Assembly: GCF_000377625.1 (NCBI RefSeq)
Contig: NZ_KB898336.1
Location: forward strand, 1-64,000
DNA length: 64,000 bases
Direction of reading: 5' to 3'
Source: Prevotella veroralis DSM 19559 = JCM 6290
GTDB taxonomy: Bacteria; Bacteroidota; Bacteroidia; Bacteroidales; Bacteroidaceae
The notes under the pieces are model-generated. The model did no database searches and was not told the origin of the DNA. It saw only the letters and a program-made list of their open reading frames with translations. The translations under genes and the position numbers were made by a program. Shown piece after piece: positions 1 to 7,834 of the stretch. Within the stretch, counting starts at the first letter, position 1. Each line of letters starts with the position of its first letter.

Positions 1-115
1 TCTAAGAACAATGTTTAATAACGATTCTACTGATAAGAAGACAGAAGGAAGACAAGAATGAAGACAAATAACTAGTCAACTAGTCAACTTCAAAACAAGT
101 CAACCGAACGAAACA

Positions 116-227
<112 letters not shown>

Positions 228-236
228 TTTTACTTT

Positions 237-277
237 AGAGAGCTTTGAAGAGAAATCTTCGAAGCTCTCTTTTTTTG
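237..277 (+). terminator. terminator of the rRNA operon
   Basis: A 15-bp stem (one GU pair) at 237-251 and 256-270 closes a GAAA loop and is followed by a run of T. It lies about 10 bases after the 5S gene. Confidence 0.9.
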
Positions 278-690
278 TTCCTTTTTTGTTGCCCCACTCT
301 CAACAACATACCTCTTCCCAGCCCTTTTCCTCACTCCTCTCCGAACAATCGCTCATCGTCCGTAGGAAAGTAATGCTGATAGAGCGTAATTACCGAGATA
401 CGTAGGATGCGCATCAAGGGTGTTTAACACCTTTGTCCACGGTGCCATAAGTAAGGACAGACGCAGACATCTGTCCCTACTTTTGAGTATTCTCTTCATC
501 TGATGAAAGCACCTCTTCATAGCAAAGAAAGCATTTTGTTGATATAAGGAAACGCCCTTCTCCATTCAAGAAGGGCGTCTCTTCATATAGAGAAGAGCCT
601 TTCCTTGTATTAAGGAAACGCTTTCTTTGTTTGTAAACAAAGACATTCTCTTTCCTTTCTATTCGGAAAGAAGCTTTGAAAGAAGCCTTA
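278..690. repeat. gene-free stretch with palindromic repeats
   Basis: No convincing gene. It holds a hairpin near 418-435 (GGTGTTTAACACC), a degenerate copy of the GGACAGA...TCTGTCC element at 451-480, and from about 540 to 680 a run of 20-24 bp units of the GGAAACGCCCTTCTC and AAGAAGGGCGTCTC type. These units alternate in orientation and could fold into several hairpins. The same unit type recurs near 5430, 17440, 43565 and 43890. Short minus-strand frames here consist of repeat sequence only. Confidence 0.7.
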
Positions 691-742
691 ATTAAAAAAG
701 ACGTAACCACATCTTGTGATATGTATAAGATGCGGTTACGTC
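691..742 (-). terminator. terminator of tRNA-Ser
   Basis: An inverted repeat of 16 bp with one mismatch (700-715 and 727-742) is followed, in the minus direction, by TCTTTTTTAATTAA. It sits about 20 bases past the 3' end of the tRNA. Confidence 0.85.
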
Positions 743-763
743 ACTATTTATCGAATAACTCTG

Positions 764-852
764 CGGAAGTAGAGGGATTCAAACCCCCGATACACCTATG
801 GGCGTATACCGGATTTCGAGTCCAGCGCATTCGGTCACTCTGCCATACTTCC
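764..852 (-). tRNA. tRNA-Ser(CGA)
   Basis: On the minus strand the acceptor arm GGAAGTA pairs fully with TACTTCC, and the discriminator base is G, as expected for serine. The anticodon loop reads CTCGAAA, giving anticodon CGA. There is a long variable arm, typical of class II tRNAs, and a T-arm with GGTTTGAATCC. CCA is not encoded. Promoter and terminator flank it, so it is a single-gene unit. Confidence 0.95.
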
Positions 853-867
853 TTGCTAAATGCAGTG

Positions 868-875
868 CAAAAGTA
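868..875 (-). promoter_or_regulatory. TAnnTTTG promoter of tRNA-Ser
   Basis: TACTTTTG on the minus strand, 15 bases before the tRNA, matches the Bacteroidota -7 element. Confidence 0.7.
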
Positions 876-986
876 AGCATTTATGATGTAAACAGCAAAT
901 TATTAAAGGCTGAATTTCTTTGTTATTGATAATTAATACCATAAGAAGATAGGCTCTTTGCCATTGTTTTCAACCTTATACAACCA

Positions 987-1811
987 TCATTCTGCACTCT
1001 CTTGCTGTGCCCGCTTACGCTGGTCTAACAACTGGAAGTCCTTCTTTTGCAGCACAAAATCTGTACCCAGATACTTCTCCTTAACAATCTTATTGGCGGC
1101 TAACTCTTCTGGTGTCCCCTTGAAAAGGATGCGTCCTTCAAACAAGAGATAAGCTCGATCGGTGATATTCAACGTCTCATGCACATTGTGATCGGTGATT
1201 AGAATACCGATATTACGGAACTTCAATCGCCAAACAATGTGCTGAATATCCTCAACAGCGATAGGGTCTACACCCGCAAAGGGCTCATCCAGCATGATAA
1301 ACTTTGGATCAATAGCCAGACAACGAGCAATCTCGCAACGACGACGCTCACCTCCAGAAAGGCGGTCACCAAGGTTTTTACGCACCTTCTCAAGGCGGAA
1401 CTCACGGATAAGACTTTCCATTTTATCAATGCGTTCCTGCTTATTTAACTTCGTCATCTCTAATACACTCATGATGTTGTCTTCGACACTCATCTTGCGA
1501 AAGACACTTGCTTCCTGTGGAAGATAGCCTATACCCGCCCGCGCCCGCTTATAAACAGGATAATTAGTAATCTCTTGGTCGTCAATATAAACATGACCTT
1601 CGTTAGGAACAACAAGTCCTGTTGTCATATAGAAAGATGTTGTTTTTCCTGCACCATTCGGTCCGAGCAACCCGACAATCTCTCCTTGTCGTACACTAAT
1701 ACTCACACCATTTGCCACAGTACGCTTTCCGTACCGCTTTACCAACTTGTCCGTATGCAGGATGCTCCCTTCTTCTTCTGGACGCACAACTATATTATCT
1801 GTCTCTGACAT
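987..1811 (-). CDS. lptB: LPS export ABC transporter ATP-binding protein LptB
   Basis: This is the cytoplasmic ATPase that powers the LptB2FG extractor moving lipopolysaccharide from the inner membrane toward the outer membrane. The 274 residues contain Walker A GPNGAGKT (50-57), Q-loop Gln99, signature [12 protein letters not shown] (from 151), Walker B FIMLDE (171-176) and the switch His208 in TDHNVHET. The sequences [19 protein letters not shown] and [13 protein letters not shown] are typical of LptB. E. coli LptB has about 241 residues; here there are about 15 extra residues at each end. It is a single gene, away from other lpt genes; an LptA/OstA-like protein lies at 22.2 kb. Confidence 0.93.
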   Translation of the reverse strand: MSETDNIVVRPEEEGSILHTDKLVKRYGKRTVANGVSISVRQGEIVGLLGPNGAGKTTSFYMTTGLVVPNEGHVYIDDQEITNYPVYKRARAGIGYLPQEASVFRKMSVEDNIMSVLEMTKLNKQERIDKMESLIREFRLEKVRKNLGDRLSGGERRRCEIARCLAIDPKFIMLDEPFAGVDPIAVEDIQHIVWRLKFRNIGILITDHNVHETLNITDRAYLLFEGRILFKGTPEELAANKIVKEKYLGTDFVLQKKDFQLLDQRKRAQQESAE

Positions 1812-1863
1812 AGCTATTCTTTTCTTTCGAGTTTGCTGTTATCTTGCCTCTCCTTATAGTTTG

Positions 1864-1871
1864 CAAATGTA
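1864..1871 (-). promoter_or_regulatory. TAnnTTTG promoter of lptB
   Basis: TACATTTG on the minus strand lies 52 bases before the lptB start codon. A TTG is found 17 bases further upstream. Confidence 0.65.
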
Positions 1872-1883
1872 GCAAAATATTAA

Positions 1884-1926
1884 TAAAACAACAAACAACA
1901 AGGCTATATAGCACCTTGTTGTTTGT
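1884..1926 (-). terminator. terminator between the LRR-like gene and lptB
   Basis: A perfect 13-bp stem (1891-1903 with 1914-1926) with a 10-base loop is followed in the minus direction by TGTTTTATTAAT. A T-run also follows in the plus direction. Confidence 0.8.
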
Positions 1927-1959
1927 GTTTTTTAAGAGACAAAGAGTCACATCTGAGTA

Positions 1960-3297
1960 TTACTTGATTAGTTTCACAACCTCACCAGACGCTGAACGAA
2001 CAATATAAACACCATGTTTCAATTCTATATTTGATGGCGTCCTTCCGGTCCAAACAGTCTTACCATTCACATCAAAAACCATAACCTTTTGTGGTGTAGC
2101 GGTCTCTATACGACAACCATCATCAGTCTTTATCACATGTAAAGCAGCATCCGAAGCCGTAACGGAAGTGATACCATTAGAGGTGTCTTTGAGCTTTATC
2201 ATATAAGTTCCAAGTGTATTGCTACTCTTCTTACCGATACCAGGGAAGCCGGGGTTCGACATCTTGCAATAAACACGCACTACATCATCCTCCGACAAAG
2301 ACTTATCAAAGGTAAAAACACCAAGTATATTGGTCACCTTGTCAGCAGGAACTGGAGCATACTTAGCCGTTTCATTACGTTTATACATCCATGTGAACTC
2401 CGTCCGTTCGGCTGCTGTTGAGATGCCACGAGCAAACTGAAGGTAAGAAAGGTCTACTGTTAATCCTTGCACCTTACTCTTAGGAACAAGATAAGAAGTC
2501 TGTCCACTGTAACGGAAGTTCTCTATTGGTGAATCCTGAATATAGCGGTCTGGGATTTGGTCAAAGGCCAGTGCATTTCCTCTAACATCAAGCATTTGTA
2601 ATTTACGAAGCGCCTTCGCTCCATTAATCTCACGAAGAACTTTCTTCGGATTAGCAAATACCAAAGTTTCTAAGTTAATGTTATTACTTACATCGAGCTT
2701 GCTAATAGACGCTCCCGTAACCCCCAATTGCTTCAGATTCTTTGCGTCTTGATTATTCAATTGGCGTAATGATCCTTGTCCAAGAAGGGTTGGAGAAGCC
2801 TGCACCGACACAAGGTTATCACTCTTCGGAAGTACAATCTCGCCAACACCACTAGCACTCAAGGTCAATACTTCAAGGTTAGGACATAAAGAGACATCCA
2901 CCTTGTCGTGCGCAGTAAGGTCTACATAATCAACATTCAGATTACGAAGAGCATTTGACTTCACCTCTACCACACCATTTACTTCACGCCTCTGTACAAT
3001 GCGCAAAGTCATTAGTTTGTCGGCAGCAATAGCAAAGGTACGCTCGGAAGTAGAAGGACTAACGAAGTGATACTCTACCTTAGTGAAGGTTCCTTCAGTA
3101 TTTGAAGGAAAAGATTTAACGCCTTCATCTGATCCAAAATCACAGACAACGGGAGCATTAGCAAGCGTACGCACAGCAAATGAAACCGATGCGGTATTAG
3201 CCTTCACACTGATTACTACCTTCTCACTAGGAATAGTTTGAGCTCTTGAAATTGTCACACAGCTTAAGAATAAAGCTGAAATAAGTAATTGTTTCAT
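1960..3297 (-). CDS. secreted leucine-rich-repeat-like protein with T9SS sorting domain
   Basis: The protein has about 445 residues. It starts with a signal peptide (MKQLLISALFLSC ... SRAQ). The middle, roughly residues 120-260, has repeated L-x-x-L-x-V segments such as LRNLNVDYVDLTA, LEVLTLSA and LDVSNNINLETL, like degenerate leucine-rich repeats. The last 70 residues contain KVMVFDVNGKTVWTG and end GVYIVRSASGEVVKLIK, the pattern of the type A C-terminal domain recognised by type IX secretion. I infer export through T9SS to the surface or medium; the ligand or activity is unknown. ATGs also exist 3 and 9 bases upstream. No neighbour shares an evident function. Confidence 0.75.
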   Translation of the reverse strand: MKQLLISALFLSCVTISRAQTIPSEKVVISVKANTASVSFAVRTLANAPVVCDFGSDEGVKSFPSNTEGTFTKVEYHFVSPSTSERTFAIAADKLMTLRIVQRREVNGVVEVKSNALRNLNVDYVDLTAHDKVDVSLCPNLEVLTLSASGVGEIVLPKSDNLVSVQASPTLLGQGSLRQLNNQDAKNLKQLGVTGASISKLDVSNNINLETLVFANPKKVLREINGAKALRKLQMLDVRGNALAFDQIPDRYIQDSPIENFRYSGQTSYLVPKSKVQGLTVDLSYLQFARGISTAAERTEFTWMYKRNETAKYAPVPADKVTNILGVFTFDKSLSEDDVVRVYCKMSNPGFPGIGKKSSNTLGTYMIKLKDTSNGITSVTASDAALHVIKTDDGCRIETATPQKVMVFDVNGKTVWTGRTPSNIELKHGVYIVRSASGEVVKLIK

Positions 3298-3651
3298 CAT
3301 ACACATTTGTTTTATTATAGCGTAAAAGGAACGCTATAGGGTTATTTAAATAAATAAAGAAAGCAAATAGATGACACTTTGAATATGTGGCAATCATTCT
3401 GCAATATTCGTTATTTTATTTGAATTATGCAAACAAAAAGATATTAAACTGATAGTAAACAAGGAAAATAAATATTGGTCTCATATATATACGAGAACTT
3501 TAATACTTTGAGTATTGCCTATTTCTTTTTATCACTCCACTCCTTTCTTGCCATTCTTCAGACATTTCACTCATGCTCTATAACCCACAAGAACCACACG
3601 AGAAAGACTATTAAATAATGTCTTTCCTGCCTATATCTGTGATTATTTGCC
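3298..3651. other. gene-free divergent region
   Basis: AT-rich spacer between two divergent genes. I see no gene and no clear TAnnTTTG for the minus-strand gene; only the mlaE promoter at the right edge is recognisable. Confidence 0.6.
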
Positions 3652-3659
3652 TACTTTTG
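3652..3659 (+). promoter_or_regulatory. TAnnTTTG promoter of mlaE
   Basis: TACTTTTG lies 26 bases before the ATG at 3686. It overlaps an upstream in-frame start near 3647, which would lie before the transcript begins, so it argues for the later start. Confidence 0.7.
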
Positions 3660-3685
3660 CAGTCACAAAACTAAATACGGTAATC

Positions 3686-4432
3686 ATGCTGATCATTAAG
3701 TGGCTGAATACATTCGGTAATTATCTTATGCTGATGGGACGCTCATTGAGTCGCCCGGAACGCATGAGGATGTTCTTTAAAAGATATCTTAAAGAGATGT
3801 CACAATTAGGTGTCGATTCTATAGGAATCGTGTTGCTCATCTCGTTCTTTATAGGAGCTGTGATTTGTATTCAGATAAAGCTCAACGTACAAAGTGCTTG
3901 GATGCCCCATTGGGTATCTGGTTATGTGACGCGCGAGATTATGCTCTTGGAGTTCTCGAGTAGTATCATGTGTCTGATACTGTCGGGTAAAGTGGGCTCA
4001 AACATAGCCTCAGAGCTTGGCACCATGCGTGTGACTCAGCAAATAGATGCTCTTGAGATTATGGGAATTAACTCTGCCAGCTATCTGATATTACCAAAGA
4101 TTCTCGGTTTGATGACCATCATGCCGTTCCTCGTAATATTCTCTGCTGCAACGGGTATCATCGGAGCTTATGCCACAGCCTACTTCGCACATATCATCAC
4201 ACCAGTAGATCTCACCGCTGGATTGCAGCATGATTTCAATCCGTGGTTTATGTGGATGAGTATTATTAAGGGCTTCTTCTTTGCCTTCATCATCTCAAGT
4301 GTATCGTCTTACATGGGCTACACCGTGAAGGGCGGAAGTGTCGAAGTGGGCAAAGCATCCACTGATGCTGTGGTCTGCTCGAGCGTTTTGATTCTCTTTA
4401 GCGATGTGTTCCTAACGCAGATGTTGAGTTAG
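3686..4432 (+). CDS. mlaE: MlaE/YrbE-family ABC transporter permease
   Basis: Membrane subunit of an MCE-type phospholipid transporter in the inner membrane. The 248 residues form several hydrophobic segments (about residues 48-70, 88-110, 132-165, 195-220 and 228-247). The stretch GKVGSNIASELGTMRVTQQIDALEIMG is the family hallmark, the coupling helix that contacts MlaF. A longer frame starts near 3647 but would overlap the promoter. The ATPase follows after a repeat element. The MCE substrate-binding protein normally linked to this pair is not in the window. Confidence 0.9.
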   Translation: MLIIKWLNTFGNYLMLMGRSLSRPERMRMFFKRYLKEMSQLGVDSIGIVLLISFFIGAVICIQIKLNVQSAWMPHWVSGYVTREIMLLEFSSSIMCLILSGKVGSNIASELGTMRVTQQIDALEIMGINSASYLILPKILGLMTIMPFLVIFSAATGIIGAYATAYFAHIITPVDLTAGLQHDFNPWFMWMSIIKGFFFAFIISSVSSYMGYTVKGGSVEVGKASTDAVVCSSVLILFSDVFLTQMLS

Positions 4433-4438
4433 ATAAAA

Positions 4439-4612
4439 CCTCTCCCCAGCCCCTCCCAAGGAGGGGAGTGCCTAACGGAAGTTAGTTAGAAACGGCAGGG
4501 ACAACTTTTCATATAGTATCATTAAGAATAAGAAAACTAACAATTCTCCCACATCCCACCCTTAGTATATGGGCTCCCCTACTTTCGGAGGGGCTGGGAG
4601 AGGCTCCCCTAC
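4439..4612 (+). repeat. GC-rich inverted-repeat element between mlaE and mlaF (family B)
   Basis: The left arm at 4439-4456 (CCTCTCCCCAGCCCCTCC) begins 6 bases after the mlaE stop. Its reverse complement, with one C fewer, is at 4587-4603. Each arm has its own small CCTCC...GGAGG hairpin. The right arm reads into the mlaF frame and creates an apparent 15-residue extension. Related units occur at 5580, 29899, 30146, 35875, 38140, 38250, 43660 and 57431. Confidence 0.8.
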
Positions 4613-4613
4613 T

Positions 4614-5375
4614 ATGATAGAAGTTAAACATCTATTCAAGTCATTCGGTGACAAAGAAGTGCTGAAGGACATTAATACAGTCTTTGAAGATGGTAAGACG
4701 AATCTCATCATCGGACAAAGTGGTGCGGGAAAGACCGTGCTCATGCGTTCTCTGACGGGACTCATAGACCCCACAAAGGGCGAAGTCTTATATGATGGAC
4801 GCAACTTTGTGAATATGACAAAGAAAGAGAAGATCCTCATGAGACGTGAGATGGGTATGATATTTCAGGGTGCTGCGCTCTTCGACTCGCTCACCGTGCT
4901 AGAGAATGTACGCTTCCCACTCGATATGTTCTCGGATATGTCGGCTACAGAACGTGACAAAAGGGCACTAGAATGCCTAGAGAGAGTGAATCTATCAGGC
5001 GCAGAACAGAAGTATCCGGGTGAGATTTCGGGGGGCATGCAGAAGCGTGTTGCCATAGCAAGAGCCATCGTTATGAACCCGAAATACCTCTTCTGTGACG
5101 AGCCGAACTCTGGTCTCGACCCTAAGACATCGTTGGTTATTGATGAGCTATTGACAAGTATCACTCGAGAGTTTAATATGACGACCATCATCAACACGCA
5201 TGATATGAACTCGGTGATGGGTATTGGCGAGAATATTATCTTCATTGCGGACGGCAGGAAGGAGTGGCAAGGCGATAAGGATTCAGTCATCTCATCACGT
5301 AATAAGAAGTTGAACGACCTCGTCTTCGCATCAGATCTATTCAAGAAAGTGAAGAGTATAGAGCTTTCAGAATGA
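4614..5375 (+). CDS. mlaF: MlaF-family ABC transporter ATP-binding protein
   Basis: Cytoplasmic ATPase partner of MlaE. The 253 residues show Walker A GQSGAGKT (34-41), signature EISGGMQKRVAIARA and Walker B YLFCDEPNSGLDP, followed by INTHDMNSV with the switch histidine. DPNSGLDPKTS-like wording and GMIFQGAALFDSLTV are typical of MlaF. An upstream in-frame ATG at 4569 would add MGSPTFGGAGRGSPT, which is entirely translated repeat; the ATG at 4614 fits the family. Probably cotranscribed with mlaE across the repeat element. Confidence 0.9.
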   Translation: MIEVKHLFKSFGDKEVLKDINTVFEDGKTNLIIGQSGAGKTVLMRSLTGLIDPTKGEVLYDGRNFVNMTKKEKILMRREMGMIFQGAALFDSLTVLENVRFPLDMFSDMSATERDKRALECLERVNLSGAEQKYPGEISGGMQKRVAIARAIVMNPKYLFCDEPNSGLDPKTSLVIDELLTSITREFNMTTIINTHDMNSVMGIGENIIFIADGRKEWQGDKDSVISSRNKKLNDLVFASDLFKKVKSIELSE

Positions 5376-5741
5376 CTCTTGGAATCTATAAGTTATTCCG
5401 AAAGACGATAGTATAATTTATATAAGAATTAAGGGAACGCCTTTCTCACTGCAAGGAAAGCCTTTCCTGATAGCAAAGAAACGCCTTTCTTCGATGGAGA
5501 AGGACGTCTCTTTGTATATAAAAACAATATAGTCCTATTGAAAGTGACGGAAGAAAGTAGGAATAGATGCCCTCGTCTGGAAACCCCTCCCAGCCTCCCC
5601 CAAGGGGAGGAGACGTTTTACGAGAGCCAGTTGGGATCGGTATTTTCGATTGGAGATAGCACCACAAAGAGGGTGTTTAGAGGATATATCTACCTATCAG
5701 AGGGGCAAATGGGGAATTGTCAGCACCTATGATACTTATTG
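5376..5741. repeat. gene-free stretch with family C and family B repeats
   Basis: At 5430-5520 there are about four units near 22 bp (GAACGCCTTTCTC, GAAAGCCTTTCCTG, GAAACGCCTTTCTTCG, AGGACGTCTCTTTG). At 5580-5612 there is a GC-rich hairpin, CCTCCCCCAAGGGGAGGAG, in the sense of mlaF. No gene is supported; short frames here are repeat sequence. Confidence 0.7.
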
Positions 5742-5873
5742 TTTCAGGCTTTGAGACACATAGTTTCAGGCTTTGAGACACATAGTTTCAGGCTTTGAGA
5801 CACACGGTTTCAGGCTTTGAGACACACAATTTCAGGCTCTGAAACACACAGTCTCAGGCTCTGAAATATACAG
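5742..5873 (+). repeat. tandem array, six 22-bp units
   Basis: Unit TTTCAGGCTTTGAGACACATAG. The first two copies are identical; later copies drift to TCTCAGGCTCTGAAATATACAG. The fifth unit contains the inverted repeat TTTCAG-GCT-CTGAAA. There are no spacers, so it is not a CRISPR array. Confidence 0.9.
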
Positions 5874-6107
5874 TCTCAATGCAAACCCTCATTACTATGT
5901 GTTGGTATAATCAGTTATACAGCACGGTATATAACGGATTATCACATAGGTGATAATGGAGTGTATAAGGCTACAACGAAGATAGTCTTGACAGTATCGT
6001 TCTTTGTGAGCTATACTTTAGATGCGGATAAGAGGAGTATTAGGTCTTACTAAGTCATTATCATATCATTCTGTATCAATCATAATCTTAGGCAGAAGTA
6101 ACTGAAA
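5874..6107. other. gene-free stretch after the 22-bp array
   Basis: No gene seen. The one notable item is a perfect 8-bp hairpin at 5938-5957 (ATTATCAC-ATAG-GTGATAAT). Confidence 0.5.
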
Positions 6108-6161
6108 TTATGAAGAAAGCCTACCTATGGTTAACGCTCTAAGAGAGATACTATAGGTAGG
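6108..6161 (-). terminator. probable terminator of susC-susD
   Basis: CCTACCTAT (6120-6128) pairs with ATAGGTAGG (6153-6161). In the minus direction the hairpin is followed by CTTTCTTC, a weak T-tract. It lies 27 bases past the susD stop. Confidence 0.55.
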
Positions 6162-6187
6162 TTAGAATAGCTTAATAGATAAAGAAA

Positions 6188-7822
6188 CTATCGTTTCAAG
6201 TTTCGATTCTTCTCAACATCTGCACCCGGATAAGGCAAGTAATTCATGTTATCATTCCATGTTCCTGTGACCGGAACACTCTCTGTTGCAACGAATCCAG
6301 CAGCTACGGTGAGTGGTGCATTCGCCTTGCGATACTCGAAGTTCTTACGTAGAATGTTCATACGTAACTCATCACTTCGGCGTGTAGCAAGGGCAACCCA
6401 GTTACCAGCAACTTCCCATCCATGCTCTTTGAAGGCGGCTTCTGCAAGCTGGTTAGGGGTCATAGCATCAATAGCAACACCATCAACGATTGTTGCCGCA
6501 GCCCCATCAACAGCGCGAGCACGCACTTTCTTCAAACATTCCTTAGCCAGTGCGAGGTTGCCACCACTGCGTGCTGCACTCTCTGCATACCATAGTAATA
6601 CCTCTGGATAGCGTATGAGTTGATGGCGAGTGTCGGTACACATACCCTTGTAGGGCTTCTTGGTGTAGTCGTAAGGTGCTTTAATCTCCTTGCCATTATC
6701 GTCTGCATTGATGGTAAAGATGGAGAACATTGGGTGACGCTCTGCCACAATAGGCTTACCGCTACCATCAAGTGCCCACCAATCAACGAGCGTTCCATCC
6801 TTTAAACGTATTTGTGGATCATAGACGGCACGCTTACGTGGACCATCTGGGAAGTCTTTCCAGAACTTAATCTCACCCCATGCATCGCCCCATCCACCGA
6901 GACTTTCAAAGAAACAACAGCTTGAGAACTCTGAATCAGTCGACCAGTTCTTTGTTGGGGAGAAGTTGATTCCAAGTATAGTCTCCTTGTTGTAGTTGTT
7001 ACCATACGAATAGACGTTACGCCAATCAGCATCCATAGTAGCGTTATACTTGCCGCTGTTCACACCATCAATAACCTCCTTTGCCTTTTCTGCAGCCTTC
7101 GCATAATATTCCTGACCCTTGTTTAGAGGATAACCAGCCATTGACATGTAGACTGCGGATAGTGTTGACTTCACCGCCTGTTGCGTTACATAGACGTCAA
7201 CACCGAAGAGTTGGGCTGGAGCTGATGTGTAATGTGTTGGCAGATTGACAGCATCAACAGCCTCCAGATCCGATACTATGAGGTCATAGACGCCCTGAAC
7301 ATCAGTTAACTTAGTTGGTCTGTTGTCATCTTCATTGTGTAGATTGATGGGAAGAGGACCGAACACACGCACAAGATAATAGTATGCGTATGCACGCCAG
7401 AAACGTGCTTGAGCGATGGTAAGGTCGATGTTCTCTTTAGCAACAGGCGTCTTCTCTGCATTGTCAATAATGTAGTTAGCTGCCTGAATGAGATTGTAAT
7501 GCAGTCTCCAAGCATCCCTTACACCCTTGTTGTTATCGGACACTTGGAACTTATCTATCTCTGCACAAGCCTGCTTATTAGAGCCTGGATTAGCCGTAAT
7601 ATCGTCACCTTGCCATTGAGGATAGCCTGGATTGGTGTAGTTTTGAGTATGATTCACCTGCTCATAGAGGGCATACAGACTTTCATCAAGGTCGTTTTGT
7701 GAAGCGAAGAAATTACCAGGGGTATGCTTACCTTTTGGGTCTTCGTCGAGAATATCACTACATGCTTGTAGCGTAAGGGCTGAAGCAAGGAGCATACAGC
7801 CATAGAATATATTTCTTTTCAT
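6188..7822 (-). CDS. RagB/SusD-family nutrient-binding outer-membrane lipoprotein
   Basis: Surface lipoprotein that caps the SusC channel and captures the substrate. The 544 residues begin with a lipoprotein signal (LTLQAC, lipid-modified Cys21). The N-terminal region has SusD/TPR-like features: ARFWRAYAYYYLVRVFGPLPI and LIVSDLEAVDAVNLP. The C-terminal half has YPEVLLWYAESAAR and ends near YLPYPGADVEKN, all typical of the family. The start lies 12 bases after the SusC stop, so they form one operon. No glycosidase, sulfatase, peptidase or regulator is adjacent, so the substrate cannot be inferred. Confidence 0.93.
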   Translation of the reverse strand: MKRNIFYGCMLLASALTLQACSDILDEDPKGKHTPGNFFASQNDLDESLYALYEQVNHTQNYTNPGYPQWQGDDITANPGSNKQACAEIDKFQVSDNNKGVRDAWRLHYNLIQAANYIIDNAEKTPVAKENIDLTIAQARFWRAYAYYYLVRVFGPLPINLHNEDDNRPTKLTDVQGVYDLIVSDLEAVDAVNLPTHYTSAPAQLFGVDVYVTQQAVKSTLSAVYMSMAGYPLNKGQEYYAKAAEKAKEVIDGVNSGKYNATMDADWRNVYSYGNNYNKETILGINFSPTKNWSTDSEFSSCCFFESLGGWGDAWGEIKFWKDFPDGPRKRAVYDPQIRLKDGTLVDWWALDGSGKPIVAERHPMFSIFTINADDNGKEIKAPYDYTKKPYKGMCTDTRHQLIRYPEVLLWYAESAARSGGNLALAKECLKKVRARAVDGAAATIVDGVAIDAMTPNQLAEAAFKEHGWEVAGNWVALATRRSDELRMNILRKNFEYRKANAPLTVAAGFVATESVPVTGTWNDNMNYLPYPGADVEKNRNLKR

Positions 7823-7834
7823 ATCGTTATTTTG

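Noticed and set aside
4865..5344. 159-codon frame antisense to mlaF
   Set aside because: It lies opposite conserved ABC motifs and its composition follows the complementary codons.
5742..5873. Regular 22-bp array as a possible CRISPR
   Set aside because: Repeats are directly contiguous with no spacers, they decay along the array, and no cas genes are near.
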